A DNA stretch of 64,000 bases from Phycisphaeraceae bacterium (GCA_019636655.1 JAHBXB010000001.1:62001-126000); one strand, 5' to 3'. Counted from the stretch's first letter, positions 53,074 through 62,305 are shown. The notes: generated by a model not told the origin, from the sequence alone. Numbers and translations are program-made.

Positions 53074-54354
53074 ATGACCAGCGTCCGCGCCAGTCTGCCA
53101 TGGATCCTCGCCGCCGCGGCGATGCTCGCGGCCGCTTCTGCCGCCGACGCCACGACCTACTTTGTCCGCAAGACCGGTTCGGACAGCAACAGCGGGACGT
53201 CGAAGAACGCGGCCTGGCGGACCGTCGACAAGGCCGCCACCGTTGCCTCCGCCGGCGACATCGTCTACGTCGGCGCCGGCACCTACTCCGAGCAGGTCTC
53301 GCCCGACAAGGACGGCACCGTCGGCTCGCGGATCCGCTACATCGCCGATGTGAACGGCACCTACACCGGCGATTCGGGGGCCGTCATCGTGCAGGCCCCC
53401 AACGGCAAGAACGCGCTCTCGCTCGACAACGCCGACTACACCGAGTTCACCGGCTTCCAGTTCGTCGGTTCGACCGGAAAGGACGCCGTCATCTGGAAGA
53501 AGGCAGTGGGGGGGCTCCTTGATTCCTGCATCATCCGCGACAGCCCCAAGGACGGCATCGACATCGACGACGCCACCCTCACGATCACCAATTGCACCAT
53601 CTACAACACCAAGAACCACGGCGTCATCGCATCGGGATCCACCTCGGTCATCACCATCACCGACTCGGTCATCCGTGACTGCGGCAACAACGCCATCGAC
53701 CTCAACACCTCCTGCACCGTCTCCGTCGCCGGCTGCTCCCTCTACAACAACAAGGACGCCATCAACATCTCCGGTGCGGTGAGCGCCACCGTCCGTTCCA
53801 CGCAGATCTTCACCTCGATCAACGGCATCTGGCTCGCCGGTAACTGCACATTCTCTGCCGCCAACTGCCTGATCCACACCATGTCCGGTGATGCTGTCCG
53901 CCTGGAGAACAAGAGCGGCATCAACGCCTCCTTCTGGCACCTCACCGCGTACGGCATCTCGGGCAACGCCTTCTATATGCGCAACGGCGCCGCCACCATC
54001 AAGAACTGCATCGTCTCGACCTGCTCCGGCCGCGGGCTGTACGTCACCGGCGGCTCGCTCATCCACTCTCACAACATCCTGCACAACATCGCCGCCGGCG
54101 CTTACTCGGGCACTTCCTCCGCCGTCGGGGAAACCACGGCCGACCCCAAGTTCGTCTGGACCGGCATCGACTTTCATCTCTCCGCCTCCTCGCCCGCGAT
54201 CAACACGGGAACCAGCGCCAGCCCGGTGACCACGGCCGACCTCGGCGGCTCGGTGCGCCCCCAGGGTGGCGGGTGGGACATCGGCTGCTACGAGTTCGGC
54301 GCCGGCGGCACCCCGACCCCCAAACTGGTCAGTTGGACGGAGATCGAGCCATAA
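53074..54354 (+). CDS. Secreted right-handed beta-helix protein A
   Basis: 426-residue exported protein with a signal peptide (about residues 1-27, cleavage near ADA-TTY). The mature part opens TTYFVRKTGSDSNSGTSKNAAWRTVDKA..AGDIVYVGAGTYSE, a DUF1565-like start, followed by about ten parallel beta-helix coils (e.g. DNADYTEFTGFQFVGST; DATLTITNCTIYNT; NTSCTVSVAGCSLYNN) as in pectate-lyase-fold proteins. The end is RPQGGGWDIGCYEFG then a short linker and LVSWTEIEP. SD GGAGG lies upstream of ATG 53074. It is paralogous to the next gene, and both sit inside the secretion operon. Confidence 0.88.
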   Translation: MTSVRASLPWILAAAAMLAAASAADATTYFVRKTGSDSNSGTSKNAAWRTVDKAATVASAGDIVYVGAGTYSEQVSPDKDGTVGSRIRYIADVNGTYTGDSGAVIVQAPNGKNALSLDNADYTEFTGFQFVGSTGKDAVIWKKAVGGLLDSCIIRDSPKDGIDIDDATLTITNCTIYNTKNHGVIASGSTSVITITDSVIRDCGNNAIDLNTSCTVSVAGCSLYNNKDAINISGAVSATVRSTQIFTSINGIWLAGNCTFSAANCLIHTMSGDAVRLENKSGINASFWHLTAYGISGNAFYMRNGAATIKNCIVSTCSGRGLYVTGGSLIHSHNILHNIAAGAYSGTSSAVGETTADPKFVWTGIDFHLSASSPAINTGTSASPVTTADLGGSVRPQGGGWDIGCYEFGAGGTPTPKLVSWTEIEP

Positions 54355-54360
54355 ACCTCT

Positions 54361-54379
54361 TGCATCGCTTTCAGCTTCG
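54361..54379 (+). repeat. Post-stop motif after beta-helix gene A
   Basis: TGCATCGCTTTCAGCTTCG, beginning 6 bases after the stop. A near copy lies after the second beta-helix gene (55628-55647). Confidence 0.45.
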
Positions 54380-54416
54380 CCCCCAGCGCATGTCCCCGGT
54401 CACCGGAGAACCTCGC

Positions 54417-55613
54417 ATGATCCGCTCCCGCGTCTCCCTCATCGGCGTCGTCGTCCTCGCGCTCGCCGCCCAGGCCGCCCAGGCCACGACCTACTTCGTC
54501 CGAGTCACCGGCAACGACGCCAGCGCCGGCACCGCGCCGGCGACGGCCTTCCGCACTATCACCAAGGCGATGGCCGTGGCGGGTGCCGGCGACACGGTTT
54601 ACATCGGCGCCGGCACCTACGCGGCGGCTCTCTCCGCAAGCAAGTCGGGAACCGCTGTAGCACCCATCATTTTCGCCGCCGACCTCGACGGCTCGCGCAC
54701 CGGCGACGCCGGCGCGGTCATCGCCACCGCTGCTGGAAAAAGCGTCCTCACCATCAAGAACCAGGATTATCTCACCTACCTGGACATCGAGTTCCGATCC
54801 GGGACTGAAGGGGTGAGCATCCAGAACAGCGACGGCACGACGCTTCTGCGGTGCACCGTTCGCAACTGCACGGGCGATGCCGTCTCCGTCACCAACTCGG
54901 GCAGCATCATCGGCACGATCACGGTCGACGGGTGCACCATCACGAACTGCAGCGGCTCAGGCCTGGTTGTGAATCAGAACGCCACGGTCGTCGTGCGCGA
55001 CACGTCGTTCTCCTCGCTGTCCGGCGGCATGTCGCTGCTCTGGCCCAACTCCTCTCTGAACGTCAATCGCTGCATCCTCAGTTCGATCAGCGGCCGCGCG
55101 GTGAACATCGACCGTGGTGTCGCCAGGCTCTCCAACATCCTCGCGGTCTCCTGCGCGGCCATGGGCGTTCGGGTCGGCTCCCACTCGTCGGTTGACGTCA
55201 AGATGGTGAACACCACCATCGCCGCCGTCTCCGGGCCCGCCGTGAAGCAAGAGGGTGGCGTGTTTGTCATGCATAACGTCGTCGTCGCCGGCTCAACCAC
55301 CGGCTTCCAGCGCACCGGCGGCACCACCACCCACAGCCACAACCTCTACTACAACTGCCCGACGACCTATTCCGGCGTCTCCGCCGGATCGTCCGACCTC
55401 ATCGCCGATCCCAAGTTCGCCGGCCTGGGTGACTATCGCCCTCTGACCGACTCCCCCGCCGTCGATTCGGGTTTCGATGCGTCTTCGCTCACCGCCACCG
55501 ACCTCGACCGCAAGCCGCGTCCCCTCGGCGGTGGCTGGGATCGCGGCTGCTACGAGTTCGGCACCGTGCCGTCGCTCCGAATCCTGCAGTGGAACGAGAT
55601 CGAGCCCAACTGA
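54417..55613 (+). CDS. Secreted right-handed beta-helix protein B
   Basis: 398-residue paralogue of protein A. Signal peptide MIRSRVSLIGVVVLALAAQAAQA, then TTYFVRVTGNDASAGTAPATAFRTITKA..AGDTVYIGAGTYAA and about nine helix coils. The C-terminus matches A: PLGGGWDRGCYEFG, linker, and ILQWNEIEPN. The shared ending W-(T/N)-E-I-E-P, with different linkers, suggests a functional tail. ATG at 54417 is preceded by GGAGAACC; ATG at 54390 is a weaker alternative. It is likely a tandem duplication with A, since a flanking motif is also repeated. Confidence 0.88.
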   Translation: MIRSRVSLIGVVVLALAAQAAQATTYFVRVTGNDASAGTAPATAFRTITKAMAVAGAGDTVYIGAGTYAAALSASKSGTAVAPIIFAADLDGSRTGDAGAVIATAAGKSVLTIKNQDYLTYLDIEFRSGTEGVSIQNSDGTTLLRCTVRNCTGDAVSVTNSGSIIGTITVDGCTITNCSGSGLVVNQNATVVVRDTSFSSLSGGMSLLWPNSSLNVNRCILSSISGRAVNIDRGVARLSNILAVSCAAMGVRVGSHSSVDVKMVNTTIAAVSGPAVKQEGGVFVMHNVVVAGSTTGFQRTGGTTTHSHNLYYNCPTTYSGVSAGSSDLIADPKFAGLGDYRPLTDSPAVDSGFDASSLTATDLDRKPRPLGGGWDRGCYEFGTVPSLRILQWNEIEPN

Positions 55614-55627
55614 GCGAAGGCCGGTCC

Positions 55628-55647
55628 TGCAATCGGTTTCAGTTTCG
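55628..55647 (+). repeat. Post-stop motif after beta-helix gene B
   Basis: TGCAATCGGTTTCAGTTTCG, beginning 14 bases after the stop, matching the sequence at 54361-54379 at most positions with one inserted base. Confidence 0.45.
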
Positions 55648-55833
55648 TTCAATCCCTCAATCAAGGGTGATCCGTTCTCCGGCTGCGCCCCCGGTCCGGG
55701 GCTGGGGATCTCACGGAATGCCTTGGCATCTGCTTCCTCTAGCGCAACCAACGAAAGGCCCCCTCCGATCAGGCCGATAGCGCCAGGTACGCACTTCTCT
55801 CGCTCGACTGGTACCGCTCCCCGAAGGCATGCC

Positions 55834-57534
55834 ATGAAGACCACCAACACTCGTGCGAAGTCCGCGATTGTCGAGATCTCGCCCTCGCGTCTCGAGGTGT
55901 CGGTGTTCTCCAGCGGCAAGCCCGCCATTCACACGTTCTTCCTTGACCAGTCCGAGTGGGGCGACAACTGGCCCGGCGTTCTCCGCGGCCTCTCCGACCC
56001 TCTTGCTAACCTCGTCCAGCAGTCTGGTCTCGTGGGCGCAGCGCCCACCGTCGTGTACGTCGCGCCCACCTCTGCCGTCGGCGTCTTCTCCTGCCCCGCC
56101 TCCGCCGGCAAGGCTTCCGCGGCGACCTCCGCGATGCTCGGTCTTGCCGGCGTCTGCCCGTTCCCGCTGGAGGGCCAGCCCTCCGGTGTCCGGCACCTCG
56201 GCACCGACAAGCCCGGCGCCGACGGCGCCGCCGGAGTCCAGGTTCACAATCTCGGCGCCGCCGACACCGATGCCTCGGTCCAGGCCATCGCCGACCTTTG
56301 CGGCCGCGCCGGCCTTGCTCCGATCTGCTTCATCCCCGCCGCGGCCGCCGCGACCGCCGATGCCGTCCGCCTTGCCCTGGAGGCCTCGGCCAAAGGCGGC
56401 GTCCACGCCGTGTTCTGGCTCGGCACGCAGGTCTCGGTGCTCGCCGTGGCCAACGCCGGCCGCCTCCGCCTCGTCCGCAACCCCTCGCTGGGCACCGACC
56501 TCTTCGTCGAGGCCCTGATCCGCCCGATCCGCGCCCGATCCAGCGACAGCCAGCCGCCGCGCGACGCCGTCACCCTTACCCGCGACCAGGCCCGTGAACT
56601 GCTCGCCCGCGCCGGCATCCCGGCCGCGGAGCAGGTCGTCGACGAGGCCCGGGGCATTCATGGCGCCGGCCTGCTCCCGCTGATGCAGCCCGTCCTGCAG
56701 CGGCTGAGCGTCGAGGTCAAGCAGTCCCTTCGTTTCGGTCTCGAGGATGCGGAGCGCGAGGCCCTCAGCCTCTCGCTCGCCGGACCCGGGTCGCTTCTCC
56801 CCAATCTCCCGCAGACTCTCGCGCGCCAGACCGGCCTCTCGCTCGGCGCCGAACAGACCTCCAGCGACCGCGATGCCCACGGCCTCGCCGCGGCGGTCCG
56901 CGCCGGCGAGTCGGTTCTGCCCATCCTCCGCCCGTTCTCAATGGAACAGGCCTCGACGTTCCGCACCACGCGGCGCACCGTCTGGGTCGGCCTAGCCGCC
57001 GCCGCCGCGGTGGTTGCCGCCGACATCGGCACCTCCTGGATGGCCCTGAGCCACGCCAACGAGCGAGTCACCCAGCTCAAGAACCAGGTCGCCCGCGATT
57101 CCGCCACCACGCCGGAGCAGGTCGCGGCGGAAGCCGCCCGCGAGAAAGTCCTCGCCCTCAGGGAGGCTATCTCCACGCAGATGGGCGACAAGGTCGACTG
57201 GAGCGCCTTCCTGACTCTTCTCGCAGACACCACCCCCGAGAACATCCGCTTCTCCAGCGTTGAGGTCGGCTTCTCCGGCCGCCGCGCCTGCACCCTCACC
57301 GGCTACCTCGATGGCGCTTCGGGCGCCGAGGCTGCTTCGGCCCTGCAGGCGTACATGTCCAGCCTGGCAGCCGTTCCACTCGTCGCCAACGTCTCCCTGG
57401 GCACCACCCAGCGGAGCCAGCGCGACGGCCGACCGGTCCAGCAGTTCGAACTCTCCGTCCTGCTCCTGGGCCTGCCGTCCAACACCGTGATAAGCGACAA
57501 GGACGCCGGCCAGATCTCCGCCGGCGAGCGGTGA
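55834..57534 (+). CDS. GspL-like protein (PilM-like ASKHA domain plus PilN-like domain)
   Basis: 566-residue assembly protein. The N-terminal about 370 residues resemble an actin-like ASKHA (PilM/GspL cytoplasmic) domain, opening SAIVEISPSRLEVSVFSSG and containing HAVFWLGTQVSVLAVANAGRLRLVRNPSLGTDLFVE. A single membrane helix, VWVGLAAAAAVVAADIGTSWMAL, is near residues 386-408, followed by a periplasmic PilN/GspL-type domain with a coiled coil (ANERVTQLKNQVARDSATTPEQVAAEAAREKVLALREAI) and the ferredoxin-like part. This domain order (ASKHA, helix, PilN fold) is that of GspL. ATG at 55834. It starts the second half of the operon after a 220-base gap. Confidence 0.82.
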   Translation: MKTTNTRAKSAIVEISPSRLEVSVFSSGKPAIHTFFLDQSEWGDNWPGVLRGLSDPLANLVQQSGLVGAAPTVVYVAPTSAVGVFSCPASAGKASAATSAMLGLAGVCPFPLEGQPSGVRHLGTDKPGADGAAGVQVHNLGAADTDASVQAIADLCGRAGLAPICFIPAAAAATADAVRLALEASAKGGVHAVFWLGTQVSVLAVANAGRLRLVRNPSLGTDLFVEALIRPIRARSSDSQPPRDAVTLTRDQARELLARAGIPAAEQVVDEARGIHGAGLLPLMQPVLQRLSVEVKQSLRFGLEDAEREALSLSLAGPGSLLPNLPQTLARQTGLSLGAEQTSSDRDAHGLAAAVRAGESVLPILRPFSMEQASTFRTTRRTVWVGLAAAAAVVAADIGTSWMALSHANERVTQLKNQVARDSATTPEQVAAEAAREKVLALREAISTQMGDKVDWSAFLTLLADTTPENIRFSSVEVGFSGRRACTLTGYLDGASGAEAASALQAYMSSLAAVPLVANVSLGTTQRSQRDGRPVQQFELSVLLLGLPSNTVISDKDAGQISAGER

Positions 57535-57541
57535 ACCGCCA

Positions 57542-58207
57542 ATGAACGACCCCTCCCGTCAGATCGGCATCGAACTGTTCCTCGGCGTCGCCGCGTGCGT
57601 GGCTGCTGCCACCATCCTGGTGGACCCGCTGCACAAGAAGATCGTCGCGGCCAACGACGAGGCGACCCGCCTCGTCGCCTTCACCGGCCCGGGCGCCGCC
57701 GGTCCCATCATCCCAGCCGACCGCGCCGCCGAGGTGCTCGCCAACTCCCAGCGCCAACTCGCCCAGATCGCGAAGCAGGGCGAGGCCGTCCGTGACAAGG
57801 CCGCCCTCTACACCAGCCTCATGTCCGCCGCCGAGCGGCACTCGATCAAGGTTGACCAGGTCCAGCCCGCGAACTCCTCCAAGCCCACCGGCTCCGCCAA
57901 CAAGAACGCGCCGCTCCCACCCCCGATGGCTCCGGGCGTCTGGGCCTCCGCTCCCGCCCCCGCGACCATCGACGTCCGCGGCGAGTCGACGATCTTCCTC
58001 ATGACCGCCGAGGGAGCCTACGGCAATCTCACCGCGTTCCTCCGCGAACTCCAGGACGGCGGCGGCCTCCTCCGCATCCGCTCCGTCCGCCTCGACCCGG
58101 TCCAGAACTCCAACCCGCCCCTGCTCAGGGCCATGATCGAGACCGAGCACTTCACCTTTGAGATCGCTCAGCCCACCGTGGCCGCGGGCGCGGAGGGCAA
58201 CCCATGA
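57542..58207 (+). CDS. GspM/PilO-like assembly protein
   Basis: 221-residue inner-membrane protein. A single N-terminal membrane helix (about 9-28, ELFLGVAACVAAATILVDPL) is followed by a coiled-coil region (AADRAAEVLANSQRQLAQIAKQGEAVRDKAALYTSLM) and a small ferredoxin-like domain (IFLMTAEGAYGNLTAFLRELQDGGGLLRIRSVRLD), matching GspM/PilO. It lies 7 bases after the GspL-like gene and overlaps the next gene (ATGA). A Pro/Ala linker splits the two parts. Confidence 0.78.
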   Translation: MNDPSRQIGIELFLGVAACVAAATILVDPLHKKIVAANDEATRLVAFTGPGAAGPIIPADRAAEVLANSQRQLAQIAKQGEAVRDKAALYTSLMSAAERHSIKVDQVQPANSSKPTGSANKNAPLPPPMAPGVWASAPAPATIDVRGESTIFLMTAEGAYGNLTAFLRELQDGGGLLRIRSVRLDPVQNSNPPLLRAMIETEHFTFEIAQPTVAAGAEGNP

Positions 58208-58737
58208 AGATCCACTCCACTACGGGCCGCCGCCTCCTGGTCCTCGGCGCCCTCGTCGGCCCTGTCATTTTGTTCCAGTCGGCGAGGTTCCTGATGAGCA
58301 CCCCCCAGGCGCCCTCCGCCGCCAACGCGACGACGACCGCCGCCCCCGCTCCCGCGGCGCCGGCTCGCGGCCCCGCCGCGCTGAGCCCCGAGCAGACCCG
58401 CGCGATCGAGTGGCTCGCCAAGCAGCCCGAGCGGCCCTCCCGATCCCCGATGGAGGCCCCGCTGCGCAAGGTCGTCGTCGACGACGAGCCCGTCGAGGTC
58501 GTCGCCGAGGCGCCGACGCCCCCGCCGCCCGCGGCCCCGGGCCTCCCGCCCCTCACCCTCTCGCTCATCATGAACAGCCGCGGCGAGTCCGTCGCCATCC
58601 TCAGCGGCAAGACCTACCGCAAGGGCGACGAGGTCGCCTCAGGCTGGAAGGTCGACAAGATCGACCACGACGCATGGTCGGTCACGCTCCGCCATCCCGA
58701 CGGTCGCTCGGCCGAGATCAACGCCGTCAAGCGATAG
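58204..58737 (+). CDS. GspC/PilP-like protein
   Basis: 177-residue protein with an N-terminal membrane helix (about 9-28, RLLVLGALVGPVILFQSARFL), a Pro/Ala-rich periplasmic linker and a C-terminal HR-like domain: LTLSLIMNSRGESVAILSGKTYRKGDEVASGWKVDKIDHDAWSVTLRHPDG. The pattern 'L-x-G-I-x-x-...-A-I-x-x-x-G-x-x-x-x-G-x-x-V-x-x-x-x-V-x-x-I-x-x-x-x-V-x-L' of GspC/PilP secretin-contacting domains is recognisable. In known systems this domain meets the secretin. Since no secretin is in the window, its partner must be encoded elsewhere. It ends the operon. Confidence 0.72.
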   Translation: MKIHSTTGRRLLVLGALVGPVILFQSARFLMSTPQAPSAANATTTAAPAPAAPARGPAALSPEQTRAIEWLAKQPERPSRSPMEAPLRKVVVDDEPVEVVAEAPTPPPPAAPGLPPLTLSLIMNSRGESVAILSGKTYRKGDEVASGWKVDKIDHDAWSVTLRHPDGRSAEINAVKR

Positions 58738-58743
58738 CCTGGG

Positions 58744-60924
58744 TCAGCGCCCGGGTTTCGCCCCCGGTGTCGCTCCGCCGGGCACGGTGTAGTTCACCCC
58801 GAGCTGGTCGAACAGGAACCCGTACACATCCACGTCCTGCTCGATGCGCTCGCTCAGCGACGAGCCGATCCCGTGCCCCGACGTCGCGCTCGTCCGCAGC
58901 AGCACCGGGTTCGACGACGCCGCCTGCAGCGCCGCCGTGAACTTCCGCGAGTGCATCGGGTCCACCCGCGGGTCGTTCGCCCCGGTCAGCATCAGGATCG
59001 GCGGGAGGTCCTTCCCGGCCGTGACGTGCTGGTACGGCGAATACGCCGCCAGTGCGCGGAACTGCTCGGGGTCCTTCACGGTCCCGAACTCCGTCACGTT
59101 GAACGCCCCGTTCGGCGAGAGCTCCACCCGCAGCATGTCGTAGATCCCGACGTGCGACACGCACACGCCGAACAACTCCGGGTGCTGCGTCATCAGCGCG
59201 CCCATTAGCAGTCCGCCGTTGCTCCCGCCCATGATCGCCAGCTTCTTCGGCGAGGTGTACCCCGCCTCCTCCAGCCGCCGGCAGCACGCCGCGAAGTCGT
59301 CGAACACGTTCTGCTTCTTCGTCAGGTTCCCCTCGCGGTGCCACTGGTCCCCATACTCGCCGCCGCCCCGCAGGTGCGCCACCGCGAAGACCCCGCCTTG
59401 CTCCAGCCACACCTTCCGCACCGCCCGGAAGTTCGGCGAGATGCTCACGCCGTACCCGCCGTACCCCCACAGGATCGTGGGGTTGTTCCCGTCCAGCTTC
59501 GTCCCCTTTCGCATCAGGATGGTCATCGGCACCTTCGTCCCGTCCTTCGAGACCGCCGTCTCCCGCACGACCTCGCAGTCCGCGAAACTCACCGGCGAGG
59601 TCGACGCCAGCGCCGTCTTCCTCAGGTCGCCGTTCTTCGGGTTGAACCGGTACCACGCCGCGGGCTCCAGCATGGACTCGTTGTGGATCAGCACCTCGTC
59701 CCCGTCCGTCGCGACCACGTGGTCCACCGACGACACCGGCAGCACCGTCGGCGACAACTCGGGCATCCCCAGCCGGTTGAACACCCGCACCCGGTTCGGC
59801 CCGCCCACCTGGTCGATCAGGTACAGCCGGTTCTTCGTCACCACGATCCCGATCTTGTCCGAGAACAACGTCTCGATGTTCGCATCCGGCGCCTCGGGCA
59901 CGATCTCCACCGCGTCCTTCAGCGACCCGGTCAGCGGCATCGTGATGATCTTGCCCTTCGGGGCCCCGTTGCGGGAGACGAAGTACACATCCCCGTTTCC
60001 TCCCAGCGACCCGTGAACCACCTTGTCCTTGAACCCCGTCAACTGCTTCCACGACCCATCGGGGAACCGCACGAAGTGCGAGAACTCCCCCCCGTCCCCG
60101 TCCTGCACCGTCGCCAGCACGTTCTTCCCGTCCTTGGACGTCTCCAGGTTGATCTCCGCGATCCTCGGGAAGTCCTTGCCGATCTCGTACCGGTCCTCTT
60201 CCGTCTTCCCGCCCAGCGGGTGGAAGTAGACCTGGGTGTAGAAGTCCATGTCCTCCGCCGCCCGCTCATTCCCGCGCGGGTACCGCGTGTACCAGAATCC
60301 CGAGCCGTCCGCCGCCCACGCCAGGTCCCCGCCCGCCGTGCCGCCGTTCACGCGCGGCACCACCGAGCCCACCGGCTTGCCCGTCGCCACGTCGAACACG
60401 TGCACATCACCCGCCTCCGAGCCCCCCTGCGACATCGACACCGCCAGCAGCTTCCCGTCCGCCGACGGCCGGTACCAGTCGATCGCCGTCAGCCCCTTCG
60501 TGTCGATGACATTCGGATCGACCACCACCCGCTCGGTCTCCGGCCGGTCCGCCGACTCCATCACCACGATGAACGGCTGCTGCTTCGGCGGCTGGTGCTT
60601 GAGCACAAACAGCTTCCCGCCCGCCGCGTGCAGCTCCGTGTGCCGCACCGTGTCCGACGACGACAGGTCCGTGATCCGCGCCCGGATTGCCTCGATGTTC
60701 GGCAGGTGATCCAGCACGCTCCGCGCATACTCGTTCTGCGCATCGCTCCACGCCCGCACCGCCGGATCCTCCCAGTTCTCCAGCCACTGGTACTCGTCCA
60801 CCACCTTTACGCCGTGGTACTCGTTCGTCACCGGCTTCTTTGCCGTCTCCGGCGGCGCGCCCAGGGCAACCATCGAAACCGCGCCCGCGGCGCACACGCC
60901 AAACATCCGGCTGATCGTCATCAC
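58744..60924 (-). CDS. Prolyl oligopeptidase family serine peptidase (S9A)
   Basis: 726-residue serine peptidase cleaving after proline. The N-terminal about 23 residues (MMTISRMFGVCAAGAVSMVALGA) look like a signal peptide, so it would be exported. A beta-propeller domain occupies the middle. The alpha/beta-hydrolase catalytic domain has IMGGSNGGLLMGA (Ser near residue 566), LTGANDPRVDPMHSRKF (Asp near 646) and SGHGIGSS (His near 681), all conserved. The frame is on the minus strand, convergent with the secretion operon (6-base gap), so it is a separate unit. Confidence 0.93.
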   Translation of the reverse strand: MMTISRMFGVCAAGAVSMVALGAPPETAKKPVTNEYHGVKVVDEYQWLENWEDPAVRAWSDAQNEYARSVLDHLPNIEAIRARITDLSSSDTVRHTELHAAGGKLFVLKHQPPKQQPFIVVMESADRPETERVVVDPNVIDTKGLTAIDWYRPSADGKLLAVSMSQGGSEAGDVHVFDVATGKPVGSVVPRVNGGTAGGDLAWAADGSGFWYTRYPRGNERAAEDMDFYTQVYFHPLGGKTEEDRYEIGKDFPRIAEINLETSKDGKNVLATVQDGDGGEFSHFVRFPDGSWKQLTGFKDKVVHGSLGGNGDVYFVSRNGAPKGKIITMPLTGSLKDAVEIVPEAPDANIETLFSDKIGIVVTKNRLYLIDQVGGPNRVRVFNRLGMPELSPTVLPVSSVDHVVATDGDEVLIHNESMLEPAAWYRFNPKNGDLRKTALASTSPVSFADCEVVRETAVSKDGTKVPMTILMRKGTKLDGNNPTILWGYGGYGVSISPNFRAVRKVWLEQGGVFAVAHLRGGGEYGDQWHREGNLTKKQNVFDDFAACCRRLEEAGYTSPKKLAIMGGSNGGLLMGALMTQHPELFGVCVSHVGIYDMLRVELSPNGAFNVTEFGTVKDPEQFRALAAYSPYQHVTAGKDLPPILMLTGANDPRVDPMHSRKFTAALQAASSNPVLLRTSATSGHGIGSSLSERIEQDVDVYGFLFDQLGVNYTVPGGATPGAKPGR

Positions 60925-61018
60925 GGCGGAACCTCCTTCGGGTGAAGAGTGGATTCAATCCTAGAGCCCCACCAGGCCCACGCCCGCCGCGCTTGGTCCA
61001 TCTGGTACGCTGTCCCGC

Positions 61019-62305
61019 GTGACCCAGGCCCCCGCCCAAACCCCCGGCTCGGCCCGCATCCTCGTTGTCGACGACAACGAGATGAACCGCGACATGCTCT
61101 CGCGCCGTCTCATCAAGGCCGGTTACAGCGTCGAGACCGCCCCGGACGGCCAGTCCGCCCTCGCCCTGCTCCTGCCATCCAGCCCCCCACCCGGCCTCGA
61201 TGGGCAGCCCGATCCCATTCAGGGGTTCGATCTTGTTCTCCTCGACGTCATGATGGCCGGCATCGACGGCTTCGAGGTGCTCCGCCGCCTCCGCGAACAC
61301 CACCCCGCCACCGCCCTCCCGGTCATCATGGCCACCGCTAAGGACCAGCGAGACGACATCGTCCGCGCCTTCGACCTGGGCGCCAGCGACTACGTCACCA
61401 AGCCCATCGACTTCGCCGTCGCCCACGCCCGCGTTCGAACCCAGCTCGACCTCAAGCGCAGCGTCGACCGCATCCTCGCCCTGGAACGCAGCCTCCAGGC
61501 CCGCAACGCCGACCTGGATCGTGCCAACCAGCGCATGCGCGGCGAACTCCAGATGGCCGCCCGCGTCCAGCAGGCCCTCCTCCCCGCCTCGCTCCCCGTG
61601 CTCCCGACCGCATCGTTCGCCTGGACCTACCGCCCCTGCGAGGAACTCGGTGGCGACATCCTCGGCGTCCTCGACCTTGATGATTCCCACGTCGGCCTTT
61701 ACCTCCTCGATGTCTCCGGCCACGGCGTCCCCGCCGCCCTCCTCTCGGTCACCCTCAGCCGCATCCTCGCGACCGTCCCCGGCGTCGAGTCCCTCACCAT
61801 CCGCCGGCGGCACGACGGCGGCTTCGAGCCCGTGCCCCCCGCCGCGGTCGTCTCCGAACTCAACCGCCGCTTTCCGATGGACGATTCGACCCTGCAGTAC
61901 TTCACGCTCTTTTACGGCGTTCTCAATGTCACCGACGGCTCGCTCCGCTTCGTCTGCGCCGGCCACCCCCCCCCGATCCTGATCCCCCGAGACGGACCCG
62001 GCCGAACCATCGACGGCTCCGACCACGCCGTCGGCTGGTTCCCCGACACCGTCTTCCAGGAGCGATCCGTCCGCCTCGCGCCGGGCGACCGATTGATCCT
62101 TTATTCCGATGGCATCTCCGAGGCGGCCAACCTCGCTGGTCGGGCTTTCGGCACGCCCGGCGTCCTCAGCACCCTTGATGCCTCCCGCAACTCCCCCCTC
62201 AAGCATGCCCTTGACGACATGGTCCGCGCCGCCTCCGGCGCCTCCGATCGGCCGTTTCGGGACGATGTCTCGGCCCTCGGGGTCGCCTTCACCGGCTCCG
62301 CCTGA
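61019..62305 (+). CDS. Receiver-PP2C protein (RsbU-like phosphatase)
   Basis: 428-residue response regulator. Residues 12-145 form a receiver domain: ARILVVDDNEMNRDMLSRRL and phosphoacceptor Asp76 (LVLLDVMMAG), with Lys in ASDYVTKPID. A coiled-coil linker (DRILALERSLQARNADLDRANQRM) leads to a PP2C/SpoIIE phosphatase domain from about 185: VQQALLPASLPVL, then EELGGDILGVL (metal Asp) and LDVSGHGVPAALLS, and the C-terminal DDVSALGVAF with the second metal Asp. Relatives dephosphorylate anti-sigma antagonists. Start is GTG at 61019. Co-directional with the next two signalling genes. Confidence 0.92.
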   Translation: MTQAPAQTPGSARILVVDDNEMNRDMLSRRLIKAGYSVETAPDGQSALALLLPSSPPPGLDGQPDPIQGFDLVLLDVMMAGIDGFEVLRRLREHHPATALPVIMATAKDQRDDIVRAFDLGASDYVTKPIDFAVAHARVRTQLDLKRSVDRILALERSLQARNADLDRANQRMRGELQMAARVQQALLPASLPVLPTASFAWTYRPCEELGGDILGVLDLDDSHVGLYLLDVSGHGVPAALLSVTLSRILATVPGVESLTIRRRHDGGFEPVPPAAVVSELNRRFPMDDSTLQYFTLFYGVLNVTDGSLRFVCAGHPPPILIPRDGPGRTIDGSDHAVGWFPDTVFQERSVRLAPGDRLILYSDGISEAANLAGRAFGTPGVLSTLDASRNSPLKHALDDMVRAASGASDRPFRDDVSALGVAFTGSA

